Source: Ruminococcaceae bacterium UBA866
Lineage (GTDB): Bacteria; Bacillota; Clostridia; Oscillospirales; Ruminococcaceae
DNA length: 5,362 bases
Assembly: GCA_002295325.1 (NCBI GenBank)
Contig: DBGA01000071.1
Coordinates: forward strand, 24,828 to 30,189
Direction: 5' to 3'
Position numbers and translations under genes: made by a program. Shown one piece after another: positions 1 to 5,362 of the stretch; position 1 is the stretch's first letter; each line of letters opens with the position of its first letter. The notes under the pieces are model-generated. The model ran no database searches. It saw only the letters and a list, made by a program, of their open reading frames with translations, and was not told where the DNA came from.

Positions 1-1
1 C

Positions 2-511
2 CAATATGACGTTGTTTTAGGTTACTATGGAGCGCTTGCAAGTTGGTTCGATTTTGAAGTAATCATAGAAGTGGGAAAGCAAAAGAAAAACTGGCTTTTT
101 GTCTTAATAGGAACAGTTTTTGATGATACTTTATCAAAATACCCTTTAAAAGACTATGAAAATATTATGCTTGTAGGAGCACAACCTTATAAATCATTAC
201 CTAGTTTCATCAAAGGAATTGATATTTTAACTATTCCATTTTTAGTAAATAACATTACCGAATCTACATCTCCTGTAAAGTTGTTCGAATATATGGCGAG
301 TGGTGTTCCAATACTAACATCACAACTTCCAGAATGCAAAAAATACCAATCAGTATATCGCTATAATGACGCTACTGATTTTATCACACAAGCACAAATG
401 CTATTTGACATGAGAAATTCTAAAGAATATCAAGACATCCTATTAAAAGAGGCAAAGGAAAACACATGGGCAACGAGAGTGGATCAAGTGTTAGAAGAAC
501 TAGACAAGTAG
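2..511 (+). CDS. GT-B fold glycosyltransferase, C-terminal part (5' end outside window)
   Basis: The frame is open from base 2 with no stop, so the gene begins upstream. A GTG at 71 is in frame but lies inside a conserved stretch and has no Shine-Dalgarno site, so it is not the start. The visible 169 residues are the C-terminal nucleotide-sugar-binding Rossmann domain of a GT-B (group 1, GT4-like) enzyme. They open with GYYGALASWFDFEVI (about residues 7-21), which resembles the entry to this domain in capsule and teichuronic-acid transferases. There follows a hydrophobic strand with VLIG, then SPVKLFEYMASGVPI (bases 269-313), the segment whose Glu usually contacts the nucleotide-sugar. The protein ends in a charged helix. 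It probably adds a sugar to a lipid-linked repeat unit at the inner face of the membrane. Donor and acceptor cannot be read from the sequence. The flippase gene follows about 14 bases later, which supports a polysaccharide role. Family is confident, substrate unknown. Confidence 0.88.
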   Translation, partial: QYDVVLGYYGALASWFDFEVIIEVGKQKKNWLFVLIGTVFDDTLSKYPLKDYENIMLVGAQPYKSLPSFIKGIDILTIPFLVNNITESTSPVKLFEYMASGVPILTSQLPECKKYQSVYRYNDATDFITQAQMLFDMRNSKEYQDILLKEAKENTWATRVDQVLEELDK

Positions 512-528
512 AAAGGGTGCAACCATTG
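510..528 (+). promoter_or_regulatory. Ribosome binding site that decides the TTG start of the flippase
   Basis: The stretch GAAAGGGTG at 511-519, directly after the upstream stop codon, is a purine-rich Shine-Dalgarno candidate. It lies 8 bases before an in-frame TTG at 526. The alternative ATG at 466 lies within the upstream gene and has no comparable purine tract before it. The in-frame GTG at 517 overlaps the Shine-Dalgarno itself. Confidence 0.6.
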
Positions 529-1986
529 AACAAATCTATCTTCAAAAATTCCATTTATAAGCTAATTTTAAGTGTATTTAACCTGTTTGTGCCTCTATTG
601 GTTATGCCCCATATTAATTCACTTTTAACGGAAAAGGATTTTAATGAGTACAATTATGCAAACTCCCAATTTGCTTTTTTTCTAATATTTGCGGTGTTTG
701 GAATTTATAATTACGGTGTGAGAGAAATAAGCAAAGTACGTAATGATAAGAAAAAACGTGAATCACTTTTTACAAACTTGTTCTTCTTTGGAATTATCAC
801 CAGTGTAGTTACATCAATTGGTTATTTTATATATGTAATGTGGACAGTAGACCCCAATTACCAAATTCTATACAACATTCTTCTTGTTCAAATATTGGGT
901 AATATACTTTCTATTGAATGGATGAATGAAGCAGTTGAAAACTATGGTTTTATCACACTAAAAACGGTTATTGTTCGTATCTTGTATGTTATATCGATAT
1001 TTGTTTTTGTAAGAAAACCACAAGATGTAATTATTTATAGTATAATTATGTCATCAAGTATAGTTATAAATAATGCTATAAGTTTCTTTTATGTAAAAAA
1101 AGATTTGAAATTTCGTTTTGATGATTTTCGACTTGCTAGGTACATCAAGCCACTCTTTATTCTTACATTAATTTCAAATGCAAACCTACTTTATACCCAA
1201 TTAGATAGACTTTTTATTGGAAGATTTGCTGCCGGTGATGCCCCAGTTACAGAGTATGCCAATCCATCTAACATTATTAACATGGTTGGTGTGATGCTTA
1301 TTTCTATAATTATGGTGTCTATTCCACGTCTTAGCTATTATGTTGGTAAGGGCATGGAAAAAGACTATATGGAACTTCTAAATAAAAGTACACGTGCGTT
1401 TTTTATGGTGCTTTGTCCCGCATGTATTGGGCTCTTTTGCTTAAGTTATGAAGCAATATATATATATACAAAAGGTGTTTATGCGTATTCTTATCATGTG
1501 TTGGAAGTTTTCTCTATTAGATTTTTAATTAATAGCCTGTATACCATTTTCACCAATCAGATTTTGTATATCCACGGAAAAGAAAAATCTGCAGTTAAAA
1601 TTATAGCTATCGGAGGAGTACTTAACCTTATTTTTGATAGTGCATTAGCGTTTACGGGATTTCTTACCCCAGTTTCTGCAATCGTTTCAACGGCAATCGC
1701 TGAAACAATTATGCTTTCAATTATGTACTGGTATATTAGAACAAAGGTTAAAGTTCCATTTAAGCTATTTGCGTTTAGCAATATGAAATATCTTTATTTT
1801 TCGTTGCCATTTCTCGTGATAAACTGGGCAATAAGAAGGCTTGATTTAGGGGTGTTGATGAATTGTGTAATTATCATACCACTTTGCGGGCTCACATATT
1901 TGACAATCCTTCTTATAACAAAGGATGATATGTTAGTTTATTTCATTGATAAATTTAAAGTAAAGTTTCAGAAAAATAAAAATTAG
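526..1986 (+). CDS. wzx: Wzx-type polysaccharide flippase (MOP/MATE superfamily)
   Basis: From TTG 526 this is a 486-residue, very hydrophobic protein that reads as about 14 membrane helices, roughly 11-33, 47-66, 83-106, 113-134, 143-163, 168-190, 209-227, 246-268, 289-310, 326-348, 358-376, 382-403, 423-439 and 446-464. Size and topology fit polysaccharide transporters that flip undecaprenyl-linked repeat units across the membrane. The start MNKSIFKNSIYKLIL, the PLLVMPHI segment of helix 1 and TQLDRLFIG at 224-232 resemble Wzx proteins of Gram-positive capsule loci. An ATG at 466 would add 20 polar residues (including SGSSVRRTRQ) and overlap the upstream gene by 46 bases. Those residues look like a frame-shifted reading of the upstream gene, so the TTG is preferred. 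The tail is basic (KVKFQKNKN). It sits between a glycosyltransferase gene and tagD, 12 bases from the latter. A Wzy polymerase is not in the window. Family is confident; the start is less so. Confidence 0.88.
   Translation: MNKSIFKNSIYKLILSVFNLFVPLLVMPHINSLLTEKDFNEYNYANSQFAFFLIFAVFGIYNYGVREISKVRNDKKKRESLFTNLFFFGIITSVVTSIGYFIYVMWTVDPNYQILYNILLVQILGNILSIEWMNEAVENYGFITLKTVIVRILYVISIFVFVRKPQDVIIYSIIMSSSIVINNAISFFYVKKDLKFRFDDFRLARYIKPLFILTLISNANLLYTQLDRLFIGRFAAGDAPVTEYANPSNIINMVGVMLISIIMVSIPRLSYYVGKGMEKDYMELLNKSTRAFFMVLCPACIGLFCLSYEAIYIYTKGVYAYSYHVLEVFSIRFLINSLYTIFTNQILYIHGKEKSAVKIIAIGGVLNLIFDSALAFTGFLTPVSAIVSTAIAETIMLSIMYWYIRTKVKVPFKLFAFSNMKYLYFSLPFLVINWAIRRLDLGVLMNCVIIIPLCGLTYLTILLITKDDMLVYFIDKFKVKFQKNKN
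1456..1468 (+). repeat. AT dinucleotide tract (6.5 units) inside the flippase gene
   Basis: Thirteen bases of strictly alternating A and T encode Ile-Tyr-Ile-Tyr in the flippase, near the end of a membrane helix. Gain or loss of one unit would shift the frame. The tract is short and can be explained by base composition and the hydrophobic code, so no function is claimed. Confidence 0.5.
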
Positions 1987-1998
1987 GAAGTGCCTCTT
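1985..1998 (+). promoter_or_regulatory. Ribosome binding site of tagD, overlapping the flippase stop
   Basis: AGGAAG at 1985-1990 shares bases with the TAG stop at 1984-1986 and lies 8 bases before ATG 1999. This favours ATG 1999 over the in-frame GTG at 1990, which sits within the Shine-Dalgarno region. The arrangement suggests coupled translation of the two genes. Confidence 0.7.
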
Positions 1999-2388
1999 AT
2001 GAAAAAAGTAATCACATATGGTACGTTTGATATGCTGCATTATGGACATATCAACCTGTTAAGACGTGCAAAAGAACAGGGTGATTATCTGATTGTAGCA
2101 TTGTCTACCGACGAGTTTAATTCAGGAAAGGGCAAAGAATGTTATTTTTCCTATGAGCAACGCAAACTACTTTTAGAGTCTATTCGCTATGTTGATTTGG
2201 TTATCCCAGAAGAAACATGGGAACAAAAGATTGATGACGTAAAGGAATTTAAAGTCAATGTTTTTTGCATGGGAGATGATTGGCAAGGCAAGTTTGATTT
2301 CCTAAAGGAGTATTGTGAGGTTTTGTATTTTGGACGTACCCCTGAAATCTCAACCACAAAGATAAAAGAAGACATAGGAAGTGCTTAA
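1999..2388 (+). CDS. tagD: Glycerol-3-phosphate cytidylyltransferase (TagD)
   Basis: Makes CDP-glycerol from CTP and sn-glycerol-3-phosphate in the cytoplasm, the activated donor for glycerol-phosphate transfer to teichoic acids and some capsules. From ATG 1999 the protein is 129 residues, the length I recall for Bacillus subtilis TagD. Family motifs are complete: GTFDMLHYGH at 8-17 with the nucleotide-binding HxGH, a STDEFN segment near 39-44, RYVD in the middle, MGDDWxGKFDFL, and near the C-terminus RTPEISTTKIK at 113-123, which carries the Arg and ISTTK signature of the cytidylyltransferases. No key residue is missing, so the enzyme should be active. It sits 12 bases after the flippase and 37 bases before a CDP-glycerol transferase, so donor synthesis and donor use are adjacent. 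An in-frame GTG at 1990 would add three residues (MPL) and is not favoured. Confidence 0.96.
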   Translation: MKKVITYGTFDMLHYGHINLLRRAKEQGDYLIVALSTDEFNSGKGKECYFSYEQRKLLLESIRYVDLVIPEETWEQKIDDVKEFKVNVFCMGDDWQGKFDFLKEYCEVLYFGRTPEISTTKIKEDIGSA

Positions 2389-2410
2389 TATAACTGACAT
2401 AAATTTAAGT

Positions 2411-2425
2411 GAAAGGTGATTCTTG
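2411..2425 (+). promoter_or_regulatory. Ribosome binding site of the CDP-glycerol transferase gene
   Basis: GAAAGGTGA at 2411-2419 lies 6 bases before ATG 2426. A TTG at 2423 directly precedes the ATG in frame, but ATG is the better-spaced and stronger codon. Confidence 0.7.
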
Positions 2426-3580
2426 ATGAACCCTAAAAAAATAATAAAATCAGCTTTCAAGTCCATTTTTGCGTCTGCTAAAAAAGATGAAAATAAAATT
2501 GTGTTTGAAAGTGAACCGGATTTTAGCGATAATTCGAAAAGCTTATATGATTATATGATTCAAAATAATTTTAATCAAAAGTACAAGATGGTATGGTGCG
2601 TTAAAAATCCCGAAAACTTCAAGGACATGAAAGTTAAAAACGTAACTTTTACAAGCTTTCGTGATAAGCGTTATTTGTTAAACTACCTTTATCATATTGC
2701 CACTGCAAAGACTGTCATTTACACCCATGCAACACCCCCTATGATAGATACCAAAAATCAGACGGTCGCCTGCTTGTGGCATGGTACTCCGCTAAAACAC
2801 ATGAACTTTATCAAGACTGATGCAGACCCGTTCACATTCATTGTTTCAGCAAGTGAGTTTTGTAGTGATGCGCTTGCAAACTGCTTTAAGGTTTCACATG
2901 ATAAAATCAAAGTGACGGGATACCCTAGATGCGATATTCTTTTTGAAGAGACAGATATGCCTTCAAAGCTTGATATTAACAGGATAGAGTGGCCCAAGGT
3001 TGTTTTGTGGATGCCTACATTTCGTCAAAGTAGTCAACTAAAAATATTCGATTCCCATCAAACACAAACAGGACTACCCCTAATCGAAACAAGCGAACAG
3101 TTAATTGACCTAAATAAAAAGTTACAAGAGCTAAGGCTATTTGTAATAATAAAACTTCACCCGTTACAAGATTTATCGGGCGACCTTGTTGACCTTAGTA
3201 ACATTAAAATGCTCACAAGTGATAAACTTGAAGAGGATGACATTGGGCTATACAACTTAGTTGCAAATTCAGACGTTTTGCTAACTGATTATTCTTCGAT
3301 TTATTTTGATTATCTTTTGCTTGACCGCCCAATTGGATTTATCATTGATGATATAGAGGAATACAACAAAAACCGTGGGTTTGTGACGGAAAAACCTTTG
3401 GAAATGATGCCGGGTCAAAAAATAAAAACAACAGAGGAACTTTACAGCTTTTTTGAAGATATAAGCAATGATAAAGACGACTTTGCAGACGACAGAGCTA
3501 GGGTAAATAATATTGTTAATCATTTTCAGGACAATAATAGTTCAGAGAGATTGCTTGAATTGTTGAAAATTAGTAAATAA
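2426..3580 (+). CDS. CDP-glycerol glycerophosphotransferase, single-domain TagB/TagF-type
   Basis: This 384-residue protein carries the full motif series of the CDP-glycerol:poly(glycerophosphate) transferase family (Glyphos_transf): WHGTPLK at 118-124, GYPR at 165-168, PTFR at 197-200, KLHP at 243-246 and TDYSSIYFD at 287-295. In studied TagF the His of HGT and the His of KxHP are needed for catalysis, and the TDYSS region contacts CDP-glycerol; all are present. The N-terminus (2-20) is basic with alternating hydrophobic residues and could be an amphipathic membrane anchor; there is no signal peptide, so it acts at the cytoplasmic face. Length matches TagB (about 380), which adds one glycerol phosphate, rather than polymerising TagF (over 700 with an extra N-terminal domain). 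With tagD next door and a flippase upstream, the likely job is to put glycerol phosphate on a capsule repeat or on a primer. Number of units and acceptor are not readable, so no symbol is given. Confidence 0.92.
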   Translation: MNPKKIIKSAFKSIFASAKKDENKIVFESEPDFSDNSKSLYDYMIQNNFNQKYKMVWCVKNPENFKDMKVKNVTFTSFRDKRYLLNYLYHIATAKTVIYTHATPPMIDTKNQTVACLWHGTPLKHMNFIKTDADPFTFIVSASEFCSDALANCFKVSHDKIKVTGYPRCDILFEETDMPSKLDINRIEWPKVVLWMPTFRQSSQLKIFDSHQTQTGLPLIETSEQLIDLNKKLQELRLFVIIKLHPLQDLSGDLVDLSNIKMLTSDKLEEDDIGLYNLVANSDVLLTDYSSIYFDYLLLDRPIGFIIDDIEEYNKNRGFVTEKPLEMMPGQKIKTTEELYSFFEDISNDKDDFADDRARVNNIVNHFQDNNSSERLLELLKISK

Positions 3581-3591
3581 TATAGCTATTA

Positions 3592-3620
3592 TTGCAAAAT
3601 AAAATATAGTTTGATATAAT
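3592..3620 (+). promoter_or_regulatory. Sigma-A-type promoter with extended -10
   Basis: The -35 candidate TTGCAA (3592-3597) is followed by a 17-base spacer and a perfect -10 TATAAT (3615-3620). A TG one base before the -10 (3612-3613) makes an extended -10, TGATATAAT. Transcription would begin near 3626-3628 and leave a leader of about 79 bases. It would drive the co-polymerase gene and the genes after it, separately from the upstream block. Spacing and sequence are good, but AT-rich DNA yields chance TATAAT boxes, so activity is inferred. Confidence 0.7.
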
Positions 3621-3690
3621 GATCGGTATTAATTATTGTTTTAATAAAAAATGTATGACGATATATATCTAGCATAAAGCATAGGTATCA

Positions 3691-3705
3691 GGGAGGATGA
3701 AAAAT
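3691..3705 (+). promoter_or_regulatory. Ribosome binding site that decides the co-polymerase start
   Basis: GGGAGG at 3691-3696 touches an in-frame ATG at 3697 with no spacing, which is too close for initiation. The next in-frame ATG at 3706 is 9 bases away, a normal distance. The start is therefore placed at 3706, three codons inside the longest frame. Confidence 0.75.
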
Positions 3706-4410
3706 ATGGAGCAGGTTTTTGACCTTAGAGAATTCATAGTAAATATTTTCAGGAAGTTTAAGTTAGTTATCATTATGGCAGTTGTATTCGGTTTACTAGG
3801 AGGCGTTTTTGGCTTTATGAGGGTTGGAAAGGATAAGTTTACTACTACCTCTGCTACTAGTGTAAATATCATAACCAATCAAACTACTGATGCTACAGCG
3901 CTCACAAATATTATGACAAGTATAAGAGATACGGTTTCTGGTGACTTTTTTTATATCGGAGTACTAAACTCAATTAAGAAAAATGTAGACAACACAGAAT
4001 TTAATGAAATCTTTGATGGGCAAAAACAACCATCAATTGCAAGTCTAAAAGAGATTATTAAAATTTATGTAAACGGTAATCTTGTGTTGATTGATGTGGC
4101 AACTACCAATGAGGCTTTGTCTATTGAGGCCGGAAATGCGGGCAGAAAGCATATCATTGAACAACTAGGCAAGAATATCAATAACATTAATTTGACAGAG
4201 CAGACACAGCAAACTGTAAACACATCTTTGCAAAATGGAGATACTCCAAAAAGCAAAGCAATTAAGTTTGGAGTTTTGGGCTTTGGTGGCGGAATGGTGT
4301 TGGCTATACTTTGGATATTCTTCATTGACATTATGAGCTTAAAAGTAAAATCAGCAGACGATTTAAGAAAATACAACCTGCCTATTTTGGGCGAGATTGC
4401 AAAGGGTTAG
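3706..4410 (+). CDS. Polysaccharide co-polymerase / chain-length regulator (Wzz family, CpsC/Wzd/CapA-like)
   Basis: This 234-residue protein has the two-helix layout of Gram-positive polysaccharide co-polymerases: a short cytoplasmic N-terminus (MEQVFDLREF), membrane helix 1 at about 20-39, an extracytoplasmic domain of about 145 residues, membrane helix 2 at about 186-209 and a cytoplasmic tail of 25 residues. The stretch just before helix 2 has a proline (TPKSKA, P181), a weak form of the family's proline-rich segment. The tail (SADDLRKYNLPILGEI, 216-231) resembles the family ending in which a helix leads into LPxLG. Such proteins set chain length with the Wzy polymerase, and in Gram-positives the tail binds and activates a separate BY-kinase such as CpsD or CapB. 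Here the next gene, 14 bases on, is a CpsD-like protein without an ATP site. The gene follows its own promoter and starts a new block. Sequence outside the helices is diverged, so the call rests on topology, tail and neighbour. Confidence 0.85.
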   Translation: MEQVFDLREFIVNIFRKFKLVIIMAVVFGLLGGVFGFMRVGKDKFTTTSATSVNIITNQTTDATALTNIMTSIRDTVSGDFFYIGVLNSIKKNVDNTEFNEIFDGQKQPSIASLKEIIKIYVNGNLVLIDVATTNEALSIEAGNAGRKHIIEQLGKNINNINLTEQTQQTVNTSLQNGDTPKSKAIKFGVLGFGGGMVLAILWIFFIDIMSLKVKSADDLRKYNLPILGEIAKG

Positions 4411-4424
4411 GGGGGAATAACAAA
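4409..4424 (+). promoter_or_regulatory. Ribosome binding site of the CpsD-like gene, with a run of six G
   Basis: AGGGGGG at 4409-4415 overlaps the last bases of the upstream TAG stop and lies 9 bases before ATG 4425. Overlap of stop and Shine-Dalgarno suggests translational coupling with the co-polymerase. The G run is long for this AT-rich region. Confidence 0.65.
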
Positions 4425-4931
4425 ATGTCATGTGACGTATATAAGAAAGTAGCATTATCCATTCTTGCATCACTCAAAAATAACGAAAATGCTGTTGTTG
4501 CAGTTTCAACTTCAAATGGTTCTATTGATACATTAAAGGTTGCAAGGGAAATAGCTGATGCATTTTCTTCGATGGAATTATCTGTAGCATTGTTAAATGC
4601 AAAGGTAGACGGTGAGGAAGAAATCGCAAAAACTGAAACCAAGAAAGTAAATGAAAAGCTTTTTGAAATTTCATTTGAAAAGAAAAATGGAGCAAAAATC
4701 ACATCATTATCAGCAATATCAGATATAGATGAGATTAAAATCACTGCAAATATAACTTTAATTGCACTTGACGAGATTGCAAATTCTGCACCTGCTATGA
4801 TGCTTGGAGGTTGCTGTGATGGCATTGTCCTTGCAGAACGCGCAAATTCTTCCCGTACAGATCATATCGACAAGGCAGTTTCAGTTATTCAAAATATTTA
4901 TGTAAAACCACTTGGTTTTATCCTAGTATAA
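4425..4931 (+). CDS. CpsD/CapB-like BY-kinase homologue with degenerate ATP site (putative pseudokinase)
   Basis: This 168-residue protein follows the BY-kinase/ParA-type fold but has lost its catalytic residues. Compared by eye with the family pattern: the Walker A region (usually GEGKST after a TS-A-N strand) reads STSNGSIDTLK at 28-38, with Asp35 where the Lys should be; the Walker A' (LLIDAD) reads LLNAKVD at 56-62, with Asn58 and Lys60 for the two Asp; the Walker B (IIDTPP) reads LIALDE at 112-117, with Ala114 for the Asp. What follows still fits without gaps: MLGGCCDGIVLAERA (126-140) matches the usual ADGVLLVVRAG, and PLGFILV ends the protein where the family has LGVVLN. The N-terminal EX2RX2R oligomerisation motif is weakened (D4, K7, A10). 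Only two Tyr occur (6 and 159) and there is no C-terminal Tyr cluster; usual family length is about 225-240. Its place directly after a co-polymerase is the normal cpsC-cpsD order. ATP binding and autophosphorylation are not expected; a structural or regulatory role is inferred. Confidence 0.75.
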   Translation: MSCDVYKKVALSILASLKNNENAVVAVSTSNGSIDTLKVAREIADAFSSMELSVALLNAKVDGEEEIAKTETKKVNEKLFEISFEKKNGAKITSLSAISDIDEIKITANITLIALDEIANSAPAMMLGGCCDGIVLAERANSSRTDHIDKAVSVIQNIYVKPLGFILV

Positions 4932-4947
4932 TAACTACTTGAGGCAA

Positions 4948-4963
4948 AAGGAGGTACAGCATT
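4948..4963 (+). promoter_or_regulatory. Consensus ribosome binding site of the family 2 glycosyltransferase
   Basis: AAGGAGGT at 4948-4955 is a full-consensus Shine-Dalgarno, 8 bases before ATG 4964. It is the strongest ribosome binding site in the window. Confidence 0.85.
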
Positions 4964-5362
4964 ATGTCACTTAAAGTTTCGGTTGTTATTCCAGCATATA
5001 ACTGTGCTGACTTGGTTTTATATACCATAAAGTCGTTACAAGAACAAACTCTAACCGACTTTGAAGTTATCATTGTAAATGATGGCTCAAAGGATAACAC
5101 CCTTGAGGTTTTAGAGGGGGCAGGAAATGCGGATCAGCGTATAAAAATCATTACCGTTGCAAACGCAGGACCTGCAAATGCAAGAAACGTGGGTATTAAA
5201 GAGGCAACTGGAGAATATCTTTGCTTTTTAGATGCAGATGATTTGATTGACAAGAATATGCTTCTTGATATGTATTCACTTGCAAAAGAAAATGACCTAG
5301 ACGAGGTTTGTTGTGGCTATAACATGGAGAATATCAGCACCAAAACACCTCATATAAAAGAG
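4964..5362 (+). CDS. Family 2 (GT-A fold) glycosyltransferase, N-terminal part (3' end outside window)
   Basis: The frame is open from ATG 4964 to the window edge (133 codons) and continues beyond it. The first domain is a classic GT2 fold: VSVVIPAYN at 5-13, SLQEQTLTDFEVIIVNDGSKDNT at about 24-46 where NDGS holds the nucleotide-binding Asp, NAGPANARNVGI at 67-78, and GEYLCFLDADDLID at 83-96, with DAD (90-92) as the metal-binding DxD. All residues expected in this half are present, so an active enzyme is likely. There is no signal peptide and it should act on lipid-linked sugars at the cytoplasmic face. The gene starts 32 bases after the CpsD-like gene, in the same transcription unit. The second half, which carries the catalytic base and acceptor specificity, is not visible, so sugar and linkage are unknown. 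Confidence 0.93.
   Translation, partial: MSLKVSVVIPAYNCADLVLYTIKSLQEQTLTDFEVIIVNDGSKDNTLEVLEGAGNADQRIKIITVANAGPANARNVGIKEATGEYLCFLDADDLIDKNMLLDMYSLAKENDLDEVCCGYNMENISTKTPHIKE

Larger units (their letters stand above)
3581..3705 (+). other. Intergenic region and leader before the co-polymerase gene
   Basis: This is the longest non-coding gap in the window. It holds, in order, an AT-only imperfect dyad around AGCT at 3582-3587 that overlaps the end of the upstream gene, the promoter at 3592-3620, an AT-rich leader of about 79 bases, a 10-base palindrome (GATATATATC, 3660-3669), a direct repeat AGCATA-A-AGCATA (3671-3683) and the Shine-Dalgarno GGGAGG at 3691-3696. No GC-rich stem followed by a T run is seen, so no intrinsic terminator is called. 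Confidence 0.6.

Noticed and set aside
71..511. GTG at 71 as start of a complete small protein
   Set aside because: The frame is open upstream to base 2 and encodes conserved glycosyltransferase sequence (GYYGALASWFDFEVI); there is no Shine-Dalgarno site before the GTG. It is the tail of a longer gene.
3281..3523. 80-codon minus-strand open frame opposite the CDP-glycerol transferase
   Set aside because: Lies fully within a gene with complete catalytic motifs; the translation shows no family features.
3574..3597. AT-rich inverted repeat around AGCT as a terminator of the left block
   Set aside because: The arms are almost all A/T with an unpaired bulge and virtually no loop, and no T run follows. 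It would be unstable and overlaps the promoter -35.
4065..4376. 103-codon minus-strand open frame opposite the co-polymerase
   Set aside because: Antisense shadow of a gene with clear membrane topology; no motif or supporting context.
4410..4415. Run of six G before the CpsD-like gene as a phase-variable tract
   Set aside because: Six bases is short for slippage, it is non-coding, and it is explained as part of the Shine-Dalgarno site.
4382..4825. 147-codon open frame on the minus strand opposite the CpsD-like gene
   Set aside because: Low-complexity Ser/Ala/Phe-rich translation with no recognisable motif; it mirrors the codon usage of the + strand gene, which has a proper ribosome binding site and family similarity.
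4425..4931. Reading the CpsD-like gene as a broken pseudogene
   Set aside because: No stop or frameshift interrupts it, it has a good ribosome binding site, and the fold-determining hydrophobic pattern runs to a natural end (GFILV). Only catalytic positions are consistently replaced.

Overview
The window looks like part of a cell-surface polysaccharide locus (capsule or wall glycopolymer) from a low-GC Gram-positive bacterium, most likely a Firmicute and perhaps a Clostridia member. The evidence is AT-rich DNA, strong GGAGG-type ribosome binding sites, a TagD-type glycerol-3-phosphate cytidylyltransferase, a TagB/TagF-type CDP-glycerol transferase, and a Wzd/CpsC-like plus CpsD-like pair. A species cannot be named from the sequence. 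All seven genes lie on the + strand. The first and last are cut by the window edges.

Left block (1-3580), tightly packed: the C-terminal half of a GT-B glycosyltransferase; a Wzx-type flippase that probably starts at a TTG codon; tagD, which makes CDP-glycerol; and a single-domain CDP-glycerol glycerophosphotransferase. Gaps are 12-37 bases and each downstream gene has its own Shine-Dalgarno site, as expected of one operon. The last two genes make and then use CDP-glycerol, so the exported glycan probably carries glycerol phosphate.

Right block (3581-5362): a 125-base non-coding gap holds a good sigma-A-type promoter (TTGCAA, 17-base spacer, extended -10 TGATATAAT). It is followed by a polysaccharide co-polymerase (chain-length regulator), a small CpsD-like protein, and the start of a family 2 glycosyltransferase. 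No convincing terminator separates the blocks, so read-through from the left plus extra initiation at this promoter is plausible.

The most unusual item is the CpsD-like protein (4425-4931). Its fold can be followed along the BY-kinase family, but the Walker A lysine, both Walker A' aspartates, the Walker B aspartate and the C-terminal tyrosine cluster are all missing. The frame is intact with a good ribosome binding site. It looks like a pseudo-ATPase/pseudokinase that has kept its place beside its co-polymerase partner. No RNA genes, CRISPR arrays, insertion sequences or attachment sites were seen.
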